DNA of 34,094 nucleotides from Thorsellia anophelis DSM 18579 (GCF_900111395.1 NZ_FOHV01000031.1:1-34094), one strand, 5' to 3'; counted from the stretch's first letter, positions 1 to 10,304 are shown. The notes: generated by a model from the letters alone, not told the origin. Translations and numbers: made by a program.

Positions 1-2
1 GG

Positions 3-215
3 ATAAGACGTAGACTCAGGGCAGTTCAACTTAAAAGTTGGAAAAAGCCAAGCAGGCTTCACCGACGATTAAGACAGCTTGGGTACAAAGGTACATTCAA
101 ATTTATCAAGATGAATAGCTGGAGGAACGCTTGTAGTCCGCTAGCACATTATGCAATGCCTAATAAATGGTTTGAAGAACTCAAACTATTTGACTTAACA
201 AGCTTGTATAAGTAA
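3..215 (+). CDS. ltrA: Group II intron reverse transcriptase/maturase, C-terminal fragment
   Basis: Reading from base 3 there are 70 open codons to a TAA at 213-215. They begin with IRRRLRAVQLKSWKKPSR and contain MNSWRNACSPLAHYAMPNKW near the end. These match the conserved C-terminal region of bacterial group II intron proteins (end of the maturase/thumb region and the DNA-binding part). Such proteins help the intron RNA fold and splice, then reverse-transcribe it at a new DNA site. The N-terminal polymerase domains, with the YADD active site, would lie before base 1. The tail is short and I see no HNH endonuclease cysteine pairs in it, so the copy may lack an endonuclease domain. Family assignment is secure; whether the whole protein is intact cannot be seen. 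Confidence 0.88.
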   Translation: MRRRLRAVQLKSWKKPSRLHRRLRQLGYKGTFKFIKMNSWRNACSPLAHYAMPNKWFEELKLFDLTSLYK

Positions 216-252
216 AGAACGTCTAACAAAAACGTTAGATATTTATTGGTAT

Positions 253-320
253 GAGCCGTATACGAGGTCCGTACGTACGGTTCTGTGAGAGGGATAAGAC
301 GGTAACGTCTTACCCTACTC
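253..320 (+). ncRNA. Group II intron ribozyme domains V and VI
   Basis: Domain V is 253-283: GAGCCGTA (253-260) pairs with TACGGTTC (276-283), TACG pairs with CGTA above it, and a two-base CG bulge (274-275) lies on the 3' side, the usual catalytic layout. Domain VI follows. GAG (287-289) pairs with CTC (318-320), GGG (291-293) with CCC (313-315), and TAAGACG (295-301) with CGTCTTA (306-312), with loop GTAA. A317 is left unpaired seven bases before the predicted 3' end at 323, the position expected for the branch-point adenosine. The fold was made by hand and is consistent with a splicing-competent 3' end. Confidence 0.85.
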
Positions 321-348
321 GATGTTAATAGTGTTGCGAAAGGTACAA

Positions 349-2076
349 TTAATTTTGATTTTTGATGAAATCAATTAAATCGGTAATAGCAATTAACTGT
401 TTTTCACCTGTTCTACGATTCTTATACTCAATTTGGTTATTATCTAAATTACGATCACCAATAACAATCGTGTGCGGAATACCAATCAATTCTATGTCTG
501 CAAACATCACTCCTGGGCGTTCATCTCTATCATCAAACAAAACTTCAAGACCAGCATTGCTTAACTGTTCATAGAGAGACTCTGCGACTTCTTTTACTCT
601 GAATGATTTTTTCATATTCATTGGCAGAATTGCTACATCAAAGGGAGCCAGTGCACTAGGCCAAGTTATGCCATATTCATCATGATTTTGCTCGATAGCG
701 GCAGCAACAACTCGGGTTACCCCAATACCATAACATCCCATGGTTAATACTTGATTCTTTCCATCTTCGCCCTGGACAGTAGCTTTCATAGCTTTAGAGT
801 AAACATCTCCAAGTTGGAAGATATGACCGACTTCAATGCCTCGCTTAATCATTAACGTGCCTTTACCATCTGGACTAGGATCACCTTCCACTACATTTCT
901 GATATCTTCAACTCTGGTTGGAAGTGGCAAATCTCTTCCCCAATTTACACCAAAGTAATGTTTACCATCAATATTTGCTCCTATACCAAAATCACTCATA
1001 ACTGCAACTGCTCTATCAGTGATGATAGGAAAAGGTAGGTTAATTGGCCCTAACGAACCTACACCAGCCCCTATTGTAGACTTAATATCATTTTCATTAG
1101 CGAAAGTTAAAGGAGATGCTATTTCAGGTAATTTTTCAGCTTTTATCTCATTGAGTGAATGATCGCCTCTCACTAGTAGTGCTATTAATTTATGTCCTGT
1201 TTCTTTTGTATAGGCTTCATCTGCTAGCACAATAAGTGTTTTAACCGTTTTTTCAATAGGCAAATTATGTTGTTCAACTAAATCAGCAATCGTTTTAGCA
1301 TTCGGCGTTTCAACAAGGGTCATTTCAGCAGTTGCAACATCTGGGGATGTTTTTATACATACAGCTTCAGCTAACTCTATGTTTGCAGCATAGTCTGATT
1401 CAGTAGAAAAAACGATATCATCCTCACCACTGTTTGCAAGTACTTGGAATTCATGAGATGCACTTCCGCCTATTGAACCTGTGTCTGCATCTACTGCTCT
1501 GAAGTCTAAACCTAATCGGGTAAATATAGCGCTATAAGCATGATACATTGCATCATAGGTTTCTTGAAGAGATGCTTGAGTAGTATGGAAAGAATAGGCA
1601 TCTTTCATAATGAATTCGCGTGAACGCATCACACCAAATCTAGGGCGAACTTCGTCTCTAAATTTAGTTTGGATTTGATAAACGTTAATTGGTAGTTGTT
1701 TATAAGAATTAATTTCATTACGAATTAAATCAGTTACCACTTCTTCGTGTGTTGGACCTAAAACAAATGGTCTATCGCCTCTATCAACAAAACGGAGTAA
1801 CTCAGGGCCATAATCATCCCATCTTTCACTTTCAATCCATAAGTCTGCAGGCTGAACAACAGGCATTGAAATTTCAATTGCACCAGCGCGATTCATCTCT
1901 TCACGAACGACTTTAGAAACTTTATTTAGAACTCGTAATCCAGTTGGTAACCAAGTGTACATACCCGAAGCAAGACGTCTTATCATGCCTGCTCTTAGCA
2001 TTAATTGATGACTAATTACTTCAGCATCAGCCGGCGTTTCTTTTAGAGTAGCTAAAAGATAGTTGGACGTGCGCAT
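349..2076 (-). CDS. proS: Prolyl-tRNA synthetase (bacterial type with editing domain)
   Basis: Cytoplasmic class II aminoacyl-tRNA synthetase that joins proline to tRNA-Pro. The product is 575 residues, essentially the E. coli length (572). The N-terminus ([19 protein letters not shown]...), the catalytic-core segments [15 protein letters not shown] and [20 protein letters not shown], and the C-terminal anticodon-binding domain (from about residue 470) are all recognisable. Roughly residues 225-405 form the insertion domain that in bacterial ProS hydrolyses mischarged Ala-tRNA-Pro. The ATG follows a TAAGGAA ribosome site. It is the last of three minus-strand genes, 38 bp after rfbA, so it may share their transcript. 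Its 3' end is close to a group II intron and I see no terminator in the remaining 25 bp. Confidence 0.97.
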   Translation of the reverse strand: MRTSNYLLATLKETPADAEVISHQLMLRAGMIRRLASGMYTWLPTGLRVLNKVSKVVREEMNRAGAIEISMPVVQPADLWIESERWDDYGPELLRFVDRGDRPFVLGPTHEEVVTDLIRNEINSYKQLPINVYQIQTKFRDEVRPRFGVMRSREFIMKDAYSFHTTQASLQETYDAMYHAYSAIFTRLGLDFRAVDADTGSIGGSASHEFQVLANSGEDDIVFSTESDYAANIELAEAVCIKTSPDVATAEMTLVETPNAKTIADLVEQHNLPIEKTVKTLIVLADEAYTKETGHKLIALLVRGDHSLNEIKAEKLPEIASPLTFANENDIKSTIGAGVGSLGPINLPFPIITDRAVAVMSDFGIGANIDGKHYFGVNWGRDLPLPTRVEDIRNVVEGDPSPDGKGTLMIKRGIEVGHIFQLGDVYSKAMKATVQGEDGKNQVLTMGCYGIGVTRVVAAAIEQNHDEYGITWPSALAPFDVAILPMNMKKSFRVKEVAESLYEQLSNAGLEVLFDDRDERPGVMFADIELIGIPHTIVIGDRNLDNNQIEYKNRRTGEKQLIAITDLIDFIKNQN

Positions 2077-2114
2077 TTTATATTCCTTAATTGTAATTTA
2101 ATAATAAATGATGA

Positions 2115-3011
2115 TTAACCAAATTTTAAAATTTGGAGTAAATATTGACCATATTGTGTTTTACTCAATGATTTTGCTTCAGTCTCTAATTGCTCTTTTG
2201 TGAGCCAGCCTTGCCTAAAACCTATTTCCTCTAAGCAGGCTACTTTAAAACCTTGGCGTTTTTCAATCGTGCTGATAAATTGTGATGCATCTAATAGGCT
2301 TTCATGGGTTCCGGTGTCTAGCCATGCAAAGCCCCTACCTAATAACTGTACATTAAGTTTACCCGCTTCTAAGTACATTTGATTTAGTGTCGTAATTTCC
2401 AATTCACCACGATGTGAGGGTTTAACTTGTTTAGCCATTTCAACGACATCTTTATCATAAAAATATAAACCCGTCACTGCCCAGTTAGATTTAGGTTGAG
2501 CGGGTTTTTCTTCAATAGAAAGGGCTTTGTATTGACCATCAAACTCTACAACTCCAAATCTTTCCGGATCCATGACTTGATAACCAAAAACAGTCGCACC
2601 TGACTCTCTAGAAGTTGCTTGCGCAAGCTTATCAGCAAAACCTTGCCCATAATAAATGTTATCGCCTAAAACTAAGGCGCAGCGCTGGTGATTAATGAAC
2701 TCTTCACCAATTAAAAATGCTTGAGCAAGGCCATCTGGACTGGGTTGAATTTCGTAGGATAATTTAATACCAAATTGAGTTCCATCACCTAGTAAGCGCT
2801 GGAAAGAGGGCATATCTTCAGGTGTAGTAATAATCAAAATATCTCTAATTCCAGCTAGCATTAATACCGAAATCGGATAGTAAATCATAGGTTTATCATA
2901 AATAGGTAATAATTGTTTTGATACACCTCTAGTAATTGGATGGAGTCTTGTACCTGAACCACCTGCTAAAACGATGCCTTTAATATTTTGTTGTGGGTTG
3001 ATGGTGCTCAT
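2115..3011 (-). CDS. rfbA: Glucose-1-phosphate thymidylyltransferase
   Basis: Makes dTDP-glucose from glucose 1-phosphate and dTTP, the first step towards dTDP-rhamnose and other dTDP-6-deoxysugars of surface polysaccharides. The 298-residue length is normal for RfbA/RmlA/RffH. The nucleotide-binding motif GGSGTRLHP is at residues 17-25, with [15 protein letters not shown] just after it and [11 protein letters not shown] further on. An AAGAGA ribosome site precedes the ATG. The gene lies 49 bp behind rfbB on the same strand. No rfbC or rfbD is in the window, an arrangement resembling the rffG-rffH pair of enterobacterial common antigen synthesis, so rffH would be an equally fair name. Confidence 0.95.
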   Translation of the reverse strand: MSTINPQQNIKGIVLAGGSGTRLHPITRGVSKQLLPIYDKPMIYYPISVLMLAGIRDILIITTPEDMPSFQRLLGDGTQFGIKLSYEIQPSPDGLAQAFLIGEEFINHQRCALVLGDNIYYGQGFADKLAQATSRESGATVFGYQVMDPERFGVVEFDGQYKALSIEEKPAQPKSNWAVTGLYFYDKDVVEMAKQVKPSHRGELEITTLNQMYLEAGKLNVQLLGRGFAWLDTGTHESLLDASQFISTIEKRQGFKVACLEEIGFRQGWLTKEQLETEAKSLSKTQYGQYLLQILKFG

Positions 3012-3060
3012 ATTGTTATTCTCTTTTTTATTAAACTTAAAAATAATTAAAATCTATCTT

Positions 3061-4125
3061 TTAAGATGATACACCTAATCGCTCACCTGCATAAGAACCA
3101 TTACGCACTCTTTGCCACCATGTTTGATTTGTTAAGTACCACTGAACTGTTTTGCGAATTCCACTTTCAAATGTTTCAGCTGGCACCCAACCAAGGTCTC
3201 TTTCAATTTTAGATGCATCAATAGCATAACGCATATCATGTCCAGGTCTATCTTTAACAAATGTAATCAAATCTTCGTAGCGTGCAATGTTATTAGGTTT
3301 GTTAGGCACTAATTCCTCTAATAATGAACATATCACCCTGACAACATCGATATTTTTACGTTCGTTATGTCCACCAATATTATAGGTTTCACCTATCACG
3401 CCACGCGTGACAACGGTATAAAGCGCTGCGGCATGATCCTCTACATATAGCCAATCTCTAATTTGTCCACCATCACCATAAACAGGTAAAGGCTTACCTT
3501 CTAATGCATTTAAAATAATCAATGGGATTAATTTTTCAGGAAAATGATATGGTCCATAGTTATTTGAACAATTAGTCACTATTGTGGGTAAACCATATGT
3601 TCTTTGCCAAGCTCGAACGAGATGATCACTTGATGCTTTAGAAGCAGAGTAGGGGCTACTCGGTGCATATGGTGTTGTTTCAGTAAATAAATCATCAGTA
3701 CCATGCAAATCTCCATATACTTCATCAGTTGAAATATGATGAAATCTAAAGGAAGCCTTATCTTGTTCATTTAAATGATTAAAATAAAGCCTAGCAGCTT
3801 CTAATAAAGTGTAGGTACCTATGATATTGGTTTCAATAAAAGCAGAAGGACCATCAATTGATCTATCTACATGGCTTTCTGCTGCTAAATGCATAATCGC
3901 TTTAGGTTGATAGGTCGTTAGGATATCATCTATTTGTTTTCTATCACAAATATCTGCTTTAATAAATTCATATCGATCATGCCCCTCAAACATAGCTAAA
4001 GAGTCTAAATTACCTGCATAAGTAAGTTTGTCGACAACGATGACACTATCTTGTGTGTGATTAAGTATGTGTCTGACAACTGCTGAGCCTATAAAACCCG
4101 CTCCTCCAGTAACTAATATTTTCAT
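3061..4125 (-). CDS. rfbB: dTDP-glucose 4,6-dehydratase
   Basis: Converts dTDP-glucose to dTDP-4-keto-6-deoxyglucose. It is an extended short-chain dehydrogenase of 354 residues, the usual length. It shows the NAD-binding GGAGFIGS at 7-14, the substrate loop STDEVYGD near 132-139 and the catalytic Tyr159-x3-Lys163 (YSASK). The ATG at 4125 follows an AGAGG ribosome site. A good promoter (4206-4234) lies about 75 bp upstream, making this probably the first gene of an rfbB-rfbA-proS unit. The end product cannot be told: without epimerase, reductase or aminotransferase genes nearby, dTDP-rhamnose and dTDP-Fuc4NAc-type routes are both possible. Confidence 0.96.
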   Translation of the reverse strand: MKILVTGGAGFIGSAVVRHILNHTQDSVIVVDKLTYAGNLDSLAMFEGHDRYEFIKADICDRKQIDDILTTYQPKAIMHLAAESHVDRSIDGPSAFIETNIIGTYTLLEAARLYFNHLNEQDKASFRFHHISTDEVYGDLHGTDDLFTETTPYAPSSPYSASKASSDHLVRAWQRTYGLPTIVTNCSNNYGPYHFPEKLIPLIILNALEGKPLPVYGDGGQIRDWLYVEDHAAALYTVVTRGVIGETYNIGGHNERKNIDVVRVICSLLEELVPNKPNNIARYEDLITFVKDRPGHDMRYAIDASKIERDLGWVPAETFESGIRKTVQWYLTNQTWWQRVRNGSYAGERLGVSS

Positions 4126-4147
4126 TTTTACCTCTGATGATTAGTGT

Positions 4148-4178
4148 GCCGCGTCTCAATTATTCTTGAGAACACGGC
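4148..4178. repeat. Imperfect hairpin in the leader before rfbB
   Basis: GCCG (4148-4151) with CGGC (4175-4178) and TCTCAA with TTGAGA form an interrupted stem around a six-base loop. It lies in the predicted 5' leader of rfbB and downstream of the macroglobulin gene. No T-run follows on either strand, so a simple intrinsic terminator is unlikely. Confidence 0.35.
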
Positions 4179-4205
4179 TAAATTTCATAATAACAATTAA
4201 ATGGT

Positions 4206-4234
4206 GTTATAATGTTAAGGTTTTAAAACTTCAA
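4206..4234 (-). promoter_or_regulatory. Predicted sigma-70 promoter for rfbB-rfbA-proS
   Basis: On the minus strand TTGAAG (4229-4234, -35, 4 of 6 matches) is separated by exactly 17 bp from TATAAC (4206-4211, -10, 5 of 6 matches). It overlaps the last codons of the macroglobulin gene and would give a leader of roughly 75 nt before the rfbB ATG. Confidence 0.5.
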
Positions 4235-7200
4235 CCATAGGTTCATTTGCAATCGAAACACCAACAACTCTTCTATTGTACATCGCTTCTGCATACACTG
4301 GCGGAACTTTATATTTTCCCACATTGGTTGCCTTAATTTGATATACAAATTCATCTGTAGTATTTCTTGGTAGACCGTACATTAACACGCGATCTTCTCT
4401 AACATCTACATAATCTACTGACCATGTTTGACTAATTGCAATGCTAGATTTAAACGCATTAGTATCACTATCTGTGTCTTCTTCGCTTGGTGGCGTAGTT
4501 TGTTGAACAACTTCAAAACCACCAGGAAGGAGGTCTATTAAAGCAACAGATGTCTCACCTTCTTCTGCATTTGCTCTAATTTTAACATGTACATTTAATG
4601 TATCACCAAGCTTAACTTGGTTAATTACATCACCGTTGTCATTTGTGAAATAGCGCGAAACCTCAAGTCCATCACTAATAGATTGAGTCAATGGATCATG
4701 GTCATAACCTGATTGGCTCACACTATACCAAGCCGGAATATCAAGTTTATTATTAAACTCAATAGTTTCGGTTGCAAATGGGGTATCAAATGCATTATTA
4801 AAGGTGCCTGATACTAATAAACCTCTTAATGAAGAGATATTCTCAAGTGTCTTATTCTTTTCTTCATTCGTAAAGCTTCTTGCAATTGAAAGATTAGCGG
4901 AATCATTTGCTTGATTTTCAATCGCGCCCGTATATTTATCTAACGCTAATATCATCATTGCAGATGAAAGGGTTGTAAAACGTTCTTCCATCAAAGCAAT
5001 TTGCATATTATCTAGGACTTGTGGAGGCAAATCTTCTAATTTTTCAGGGAAATGCTGAGCTAATAGATAAAGTCTATTAGCATCAACAACAAGCGGATCC
5101 CAGTAGTCTTGATTCCACCAAGCTTTAGTATACGCTTTAGACATTTCTTTCCAATTCTCTTCAATACGTTTATTGGCTTTATCATCAAGTTTAAGTAATT
5201 TATACGTTGCCGCTAAATAAAAGGCAGTCAAATCAGCTTGATCATTATAATAATATTTACTAAATCTGTCTTCTATACTGGTGACTTGACTGGTCACAAC
5301 TTCACCTTGTCTTGCAAGCAAATACGCAGCGTTAGCTCTGATTCTTAAATCGACTAAAGAGGTCAGGCGATCATTTTCTGCAAGTTGACGGAGATAATTA
5401 TTTGCTTGATTAAGCATGCTGTTAGGAATCGCTATATTAGCATCTTGCGCTTCAAGTAAATAGGTAACTGCATGAACCGTCAAATAAGGATCTGGATTTT
5501 GTTGGATCTGCCATAAGCCAAACGCACCTTCACTATTTTGTCTTGTCTGTAAGATTTTGACAATTTCATCAAGTTTTACATCCATAGTAGCAATATCACT
5601 TACCGCAGAAAATTCTGGGTATTGCCTTTGAACTGCAAGAGGAATAGCTCTACTGACAATTTGCTCAGTACAAAGGTGCGGGTAATTATCCAAGTATTTA
5701 GATAGCCCAGAAGTGAAAATTAAAGGTGAATAAGAAGCTTTTGCATCATTTTGTGCAAAATTAGGATACACGGAACGGATATCTGACACCGATTGGGTCT
5801 TTCCATCCATTCTACCCATCTGAATTTGTGTTCTAAATGGCTCAGTTGGCCTGACTGATACTCCAATAGTTCGTTTGATTTTATTGGCCTCGCCTGTTTC
5901 ATCAAGATATTCAGCATTGAAGTTAATTAGCGCACCGCCAAGTTCATCATTTGCGCGTAGGCGATAGGTCACAAAACTTTCTCTGTTTGAATTTATTGAT
6001 AATTTTTGGATAGGCTCACCTAATATCGTTAACTCAGATGAAGTCTCTAAATTAATGAGCATGTCAGTCGCTTTATCAGATTCCAGATTATTAGAAATAC
6101 CAACACTTATTTCAAATTCATCACCTGGTGCTACCGTTGTTGGTGCATTTGGCACTAAAATGACATCATCTCTGACAATTGTTGAGGTTTGAGCTATGCC
6201 CATTGTTGAATCTGAGACGCTGACAGCCATAATTCTGATGTTACCATTAAAATAGTCTGGTAATTCATATTCAAATGTTTTCTTACCATCAACCGTTACA
6301 ATGCTAGACCAATAGGCAACAGGCTTATCACGTTTACGTTTAAACGGATTGAGATGTAAGTCCATTAAATCAGCGCCATCACCACCTGCAGCTGCAATGT
6401 AGGCATTAAGCTTAGAAAATTCGGGTAGTATTAAACTTAGAATTTCAGCACTTTTAACTTCTAAAGCCCGTTTTTTGAAAAAGGTATCAAGTGGATCGGC
6501 TAGTTTGTAGCGAGCTACTTGTAATATTCCCTCATCTACCGCAAATAGAATGATTCGCTGAGGAGAGTCAGTTGTGACTTCCATAGATAAAGTTTGACCT
6601 GATTTTAATTTCTTAGGCGCCGTTACATTAAATTCAGAGCGTCTATCGTCTAAAGAAATTTTAAACGGTAGGGCAGCGTAACTAAGCGGACTCATAAAGA
6701 CTTCAGGAGAGTTTATATCTCTAATAAATTGTACGGTTACATAAGCATTACCTTCAAGATCGATATCTTCAGGTAACGTAATGGTTTGTACTGTACTATT
6801 TGAATCGCTTTTAAACCATTTCCAGCTGTATACTTTATCACGTTCAATTGCAATTAAACCACTACCAGCATATGGTGCTGATATGGATAAAGTAATTGGC
6901 TCGCCTCGTTTATAAGTGGATTTATCCAGTTTTACTCGAAGTTCTGCATTGCGATTTAAATCCCTAGAGATATCAGCATTACCTGCTACCGTATAGTTTA
7001 TTCGGTTCAGGACTCGTCCTGAATCATCTTTTACAACTAATACGTAGTCACCTGCTTTTTGTGTATTTAATGCGAAGAAAGTGCCTTCATTGGTGATTTC
7101 AAAATCAGTTTGTTCAACCATTATTTCTTTTAATTTTGATTCGTATCGATAAGCACCTGATCTATCTTGAGCTAAAACAGAAAGATATTTTTGTTCATAA

Positions 7201-10200
7201 AGTTCTGCACTGAGTCCTTTCAGTTCAATTTTTGCAAGTTCAGGGTTAATCGCAATCAGATTAATTTTTACGTCACTTGCTTGATTGATAAAACTTAAAT
7301 TTTGGTCATTTTTAAAACCAACTAAATACTCATATGGGGAAACTAATGCATGGCTAGTTGCAGCGACAGAACGACCTGCTCCTGCCTCAAAGGCTTCGAC
7401 CAATACATTCATTTGATAGGTACCAGGCGCATAACTATCTAAATTTAATGGTATAGAAACATGTCCTGATTCATCAGTGAGTTGTTCCATGAGTTGTTCA
7501 ACTACACCATCCCTATTAGGGGTATTTTCATAAAATTGGAATTGGCTATAACTATCAAAATAAGGGTAGATAGGTTTTAGCGTGAGTTCAGAGGTAACTC
7601 TTCTCTCTTCAGCTGGTGTGCCAAATAGATTTAGGACATTAACTTCAGCTGACAAGGTATTAGGACTAATCCAACCTTTATTTTTGGTTTTATTAGAAAG
7701 TTTAACATCAACTTTTAATCTATCTGGCTCAAATTCTTTAACATTGACTGAAATTGAATTCAATAACTGAAGATTACTATCTTCATCTTCCTTGTCATAT
7801 GGGACAAGTAATTCAATACGCCATTCACCTGTTGGTGAATTTTCTGCCGTCGTGTAACTTATTTCATTTAAACCAACTTCATCAAGTGTAATATGCTTGG
7901 TAGCAACATTTACATATCTTGGATCATAAATTTCAACTTGAAGAGGAATGCCGGCTAGGGACTGTGTCCAGTCAGCTGATTTAGTAATTAAACCAATGTT
8001 AATCGTATCTCCAGGGCGATAGACTCCTCTATCTGAAAAAAGATGGCTTGATAGTTGTTTTTTATCCCTTGCATGGGATTCACCACCGATATCAAATCTA
8101 GAAAAATCTAACATTCTATCATGGCTATAAAAAACAGGTAAGAATGAAAAATCACCGCTAGATTCAACTAAGAAATGACTTGGTTTCTGTTCATGAACAA
8201 AATGAGCTAGAGATGGTAAATGCACGTGCCCAGTTTCATCTGTAGTAGCTGATAACAAAGTGCTACCATTGACCGCTATCACGCTAACTTTAGCATTAGC
8301 AATTGGAGTATTTTTACTGATGGATTGTGCAAAAAGGTGCCATGTTTGGTCGATATTACGTTTGGTGATAATTCCGATATCAGTCACCACTATCACGCGC
8401 TCATCAGTCACTGCTTCTTTTGGGATTGCCCCATCAATTTGATTGCTTCGTGTATACCAATCATAGTCAAGCCAATCTAAATCTTTAAATGGCGCTGCAA
8501 GTGTGGGTTGAATTTCATCTGATTCACCACTCCAAGGGCGTAATTTAACAATAAATACGCCTCTAGGATGCGACTGATCTTGGCTCAAAAAGTTTTTGAA
8601 ATCAATGCTATCAAACAACACATTTTCAGATTTATACGTATTAAATTGTATGAATTTTGTGAAGTAGTCACCCAATCTTGGCGCTAATTGATCCGAATCA
8701 TAGTCATAATCATACTCTAACCAAGAATCAAATTCTGAGCTTTTGTGAAATACAAAATGTTGAAGTTGTTCAGGTCTAATTCTATACAATTCAACTTGAG
8801 CGCCAGGGTGATTGCGAGTTGTAATTCCTAGTTTCTTTTCACCACTTAGCGGGAGAATCGAACCTTCACTGGTGAAGGTTAATTTTTTAGAAAGACTGTT
8901 TGTCATGACAATGCTACTACTGTCATTACGCATGAAATAGCCATTCGCTGACTTTAAATCTCTCGATTTAATTTGTACATAGACCCATCTATTTGCAGGC
9001 GCATCAATCACTAATGGAAATGCAATTTGAGGACTATCATCTTCAAATTCTGGGCGCTTAAAAGTTATTTTTTCATTCAGATCAGCATCGCTGATAGTTT
9101 CATCACTATAATTAAAATTCTCATATCCAGCATCTAGCCATTCCTGAATCTTTTTCTGACTGAAATTTGTTGGGAATTTTGGTAATAACCATATAGTGAC
9201 AGCTTTATTAAAATCCTCTTGCTTGATAGGATCGTTAAATATGACATTTAGAAGTTGTTTGTCCTTTAAGCCATCAGTAACAGTTTCAGCTCTAACTTCT
9301 GAAAGTATTAATCCAAATCTATCTGGTATGCTTAATGAGCCAGTTTGTTTATCAGGTTGAGCTAAGGAGTGTGTCGCACCTTTTATATCTTTATTCAAAG
9401 TTAAAACGAGGTTGCCCGTTTCATCTGTTAATGGAATTCCTTGACTTTTGATGTAAGCAACGGTTTGATATTCAGAATCATATTCAACAGTGTAAGTGAG
9501 TTTGTTTTTTTTGTTGTTTGGATAATGAATAGTTAAATCAATATTTTTTTCAAAGCTATTTTTATCTACTGGTACAGGAAAATTGACTGTAAATATAGCA
9601 TTGCGTTCATTTGTTTCCGGATTATGAGATAACGTTTTATCGGTTATTTCAGTATAAAAGTAAGGCATAGTGAAAGAAGTAGATAAATCTTCTTTATTCG
9701 CAAGTTGAGTATTTTCAGCTAAAAGTTTACTAGGGTTTAAATTAATCGTATATTCTTTGCCAAGAACAAAATTCTCATCAGCAGTAAATTTCAGATAATG
9801 ATCACTAATCCATCTCCATTCACCTTTAAGATTAGGTACTATTTCTATTCCCTCTGTTATCGCTAACCCAACTTTATCAATAGGGGCGGCACTTACAGCA
9901 CCGTAGCCATTTGTATCAGTGAAGTTTATTTCTAAATACTGTTTATCATCATATGGATAAGAAGGTTTGTATACATCATATTTAACTTCGGTAATGTTAA
10001 TCGTAACAGGGGGAATAGGTGCAGGTCTATTTTGTTCTTGCACATAAAGATAGCATGCACCAAATGCTGTAAGGCTTAAAACAATCATAGCGATAAAAAT
10101 TTTTAATGCATGCTTTTTAGCATTTTGCTCACATTTATTGAAAATATTGACGCAATGAGTCCACCAATTAGGGATCTGCCAATTAATTTGACCAATAATC

Positions 10201-10304
10201 GGCTTCAAAATGGCAAAAAATACCTTCAGTACTAGACCTGCAATTTTGAATATTAAGCGTACAAACAAAAAAGGCAAGCCTATAATAAAACGTAATACAT
10301 CCAT
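4215..10304 (-). CDS. Alpha-2-macroglobulin-like protein, thioester type, membrane-anchored
   Basis: Bacterial alpha-2-macroglobulins are large envelope proteins thought to trap foreign proteases through a reactive thioester. The 2029-residue chain has repeated macroglobulin beta-domains and carries PHLCTEQIVSRAIP, where Cys1545 to Gln1548 form a CxEQ thioester motif, followed by a helical thioester domain. The nearest E. coli relative by type is YfhM (about 1650 residues), a lipoprotein encoded beside pbpC. Here there is no lipobox. Instead two hydrophobic stretches (about residues 3-38 and 67-88) should hold the N-terminus in the inner membrane, leaving the bulk in the periplasm. The start is the ATG at 10302-10304, preceded by GGGG at suitable spacing; an upstream in-frame TTG overlaps that site. 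No penicillin-binding protein gene is nearby. Protease trapping is family inference, untested for this type. Confidence 0.9.
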   Translation of the reverse strand: MDVLRFIIGLPFLFVRLIFKIAGLVLKVFFAILKPIIGQINWQIPNWWTHCVNIFNKCEQNAKKHALKIFIAMIVLSLTAFGACYLYVQEQNRPAPIPPVTINITEVKYDVYKPSYPYDDKQYLEINFTDTNGYGAVSAAPIDKVGLAITEGIEIVPNLKGEWRWISDHYLKFTADENFVLGKEYTINLNPSKLLAENTQLANKEDLSTSFTMPYFYTEITDKTLSHNPETNERNAIFTVNFPVPVDKNSFEKNIDLTIHYPNNKKNKLTYTVEYDSEYQTVAYIKSQGIPLTDETGNLVLTLNKDIKGATHSLAQPDKQTGSLSIPDRFGLILSEVRAETVTDGLKDKQLLNVIFNDPIKQEDFNKAVTIWLLPKFPTNFSQKKIQEWLDAGYENFNYSDETISDADLNEKITFKRPEFEDDSPQIAFPLVIDAPANRWVYVQIKSRDLKSANGYFMRNDSSSIVMTNSLSKKLTFTSEGSILPLSGEKKLGITTRNHPGAQVELYRIRPEQLQHFVFHKSSEFDSWLEYDYDYDSDQLAPRLGDYFTKFIQFNTYKSENVLFDSIDFKNFLSQDQSHPRGVFIVKLRPWSGESDEIQPTLAAPFKDLDWLDYDWYTRSNQIDGAIPKEAVTDERVIVVTDIGIITKRNIDQTWHLFAQSISKNTPIANAKVSVIAVNGSTLLSATTDETGHVHLPSLAHFVHEQKPSHFLVESSGDFSFLPVFYSHDRMLDFSRFDIGGESHARDKKQLSSHLFSDRGVYRPGDTINIGLITKSADWTQSLAGIPLQVEIYDPRYVNVATKHITLDEVGLNEISYTTAENSPTGEWRIELLVPYDKEDEDSNLQLLNSISVNVKEFEPDRLKVDVKLSNKTKNKGWISPNTLSAEVNVLNLFGTPAEERRVTSELTLKPIYPYFDSYSQFQFYENTPNRDGVVEQLMEQLTDESGHVSIPLNLDSYAPGTYQMNVLVEAFEAGAGRSVAATSHALVSPYEYLVGFKNDQNLSFINQASDVKINLIAINPELAKIELKGLSAELYEQKYLSVLAQDRSGAYRYESKLKEIMVEQTDFEITNEGTFFALNTQKAGDYVLVVKDDSGRVLNRINYTVAGNADISRDLNRNAELRVKLDKSTYKRGEPITLSISAPYAGSGLIAIERDKVYSWKWFKSDSNSTVQTITLPEDIDLEGNAYVTVQFIRDINSPEVFMSPLSYAALPFKISLDDRRSEFNVTAPKKLKSGQTLSMEVTTDSPQRIILFAVDEGILQVARYKLADPLDTFFKKRALEVKSAEILSLILPEFSKLNAYIAAAGGDGADLMDLHLNPFKRKRDKPVAYWSSIVTVDGKKTFEYELPDYFNGNIRIMAVSVSDSTMGIAQTSTIVRDDVILVPNAPTTVAPGDEFEISVGISNNLESDKATDMLINLETSSELTILGEPIQKLSINSNRESFVTYRLRANDELGGALINFNAEYLDETGEANKIKRTIGVSVRPTEPFRTQIQMGRMDGKTQSVSDIRSVYPNFAQNDAKASYSPLIFTSGLSKYLDNYPHLCTEQIVSRAIPLAVQRQYPEFSAVSDIATMDVKLDEIVKILQTRQNSEGAFGLWQIQQNPDPYLTVHAVTYLLEAQDANIAIPNSMLNQANNYLRQLAENDRLTSLVDLRIRANAAYLLARQGEVVTSQVTSIEDRFSKYYYNDQADLTAFYLAATYKLLKLDDKANKRIEENWKEMSKAYTKAWWNQDYWDPLVVDANRLYLLAQHFPEKLEDLPPQVLDNMQIALMEERFTTLSSAMMILALDKYTGAIENQANDSANLSIARSFTNEEKNKTLENISSLRGLLVSGTFNNAFDTPFATETIEFNNKLDIPAWYSVSQSGYDHDPLTQSISDGLEVSRYFTNDNGDVINQVKLGDTLNVHVKIRANAEEGETSVALIDLLPGGFEVVQQTTPPSEEDTDSDTNAFKSSIAISQTWSVDYVDVREDRVLMYGLPRNTTDEFVYQIKATNVGKYKVPPVYAEAMYNRRVVGVSIANEPMVEVLKP

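Larger units (their letters stand above)
1..323 (+). mobile_element. Group II intron, 3' portion (cut by window edge)
   Basis: The stretch holds, in order, the C-terminus of an intron-encoded reverse transcriptase/maturase, a short spacer, a domain V hairpin and a domain VI hairpin, and ends in CTACTCGAT. The predicted 3' splice boundary is after base 323, since group II introns end in A-pyrimidine. The 5' end of the intron and most of the protein lie outside the window. The insertion sits about 25 bp beyond the stop codon of proS and faces it, so it does not interrupt a gene visible here. Recognition rests on the protein tail and on base-pairing I folded by hand. Confidence 0.9.

Noticed and set aside
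253-283. Domain V being only 31 bases taken as an oddity
   Set aside because: Short domain V versions of this shape occur in bacterial intron classes; pairing and bulge are otherwise normal.
10050-10055. Cys84 of the macroglobulin as a lipobox (FGAC)
   Set aside because: Position -3 is Phe, and it lies at residue 84 behind another hydrophobic region; a lipoprotein signal is unlikely.
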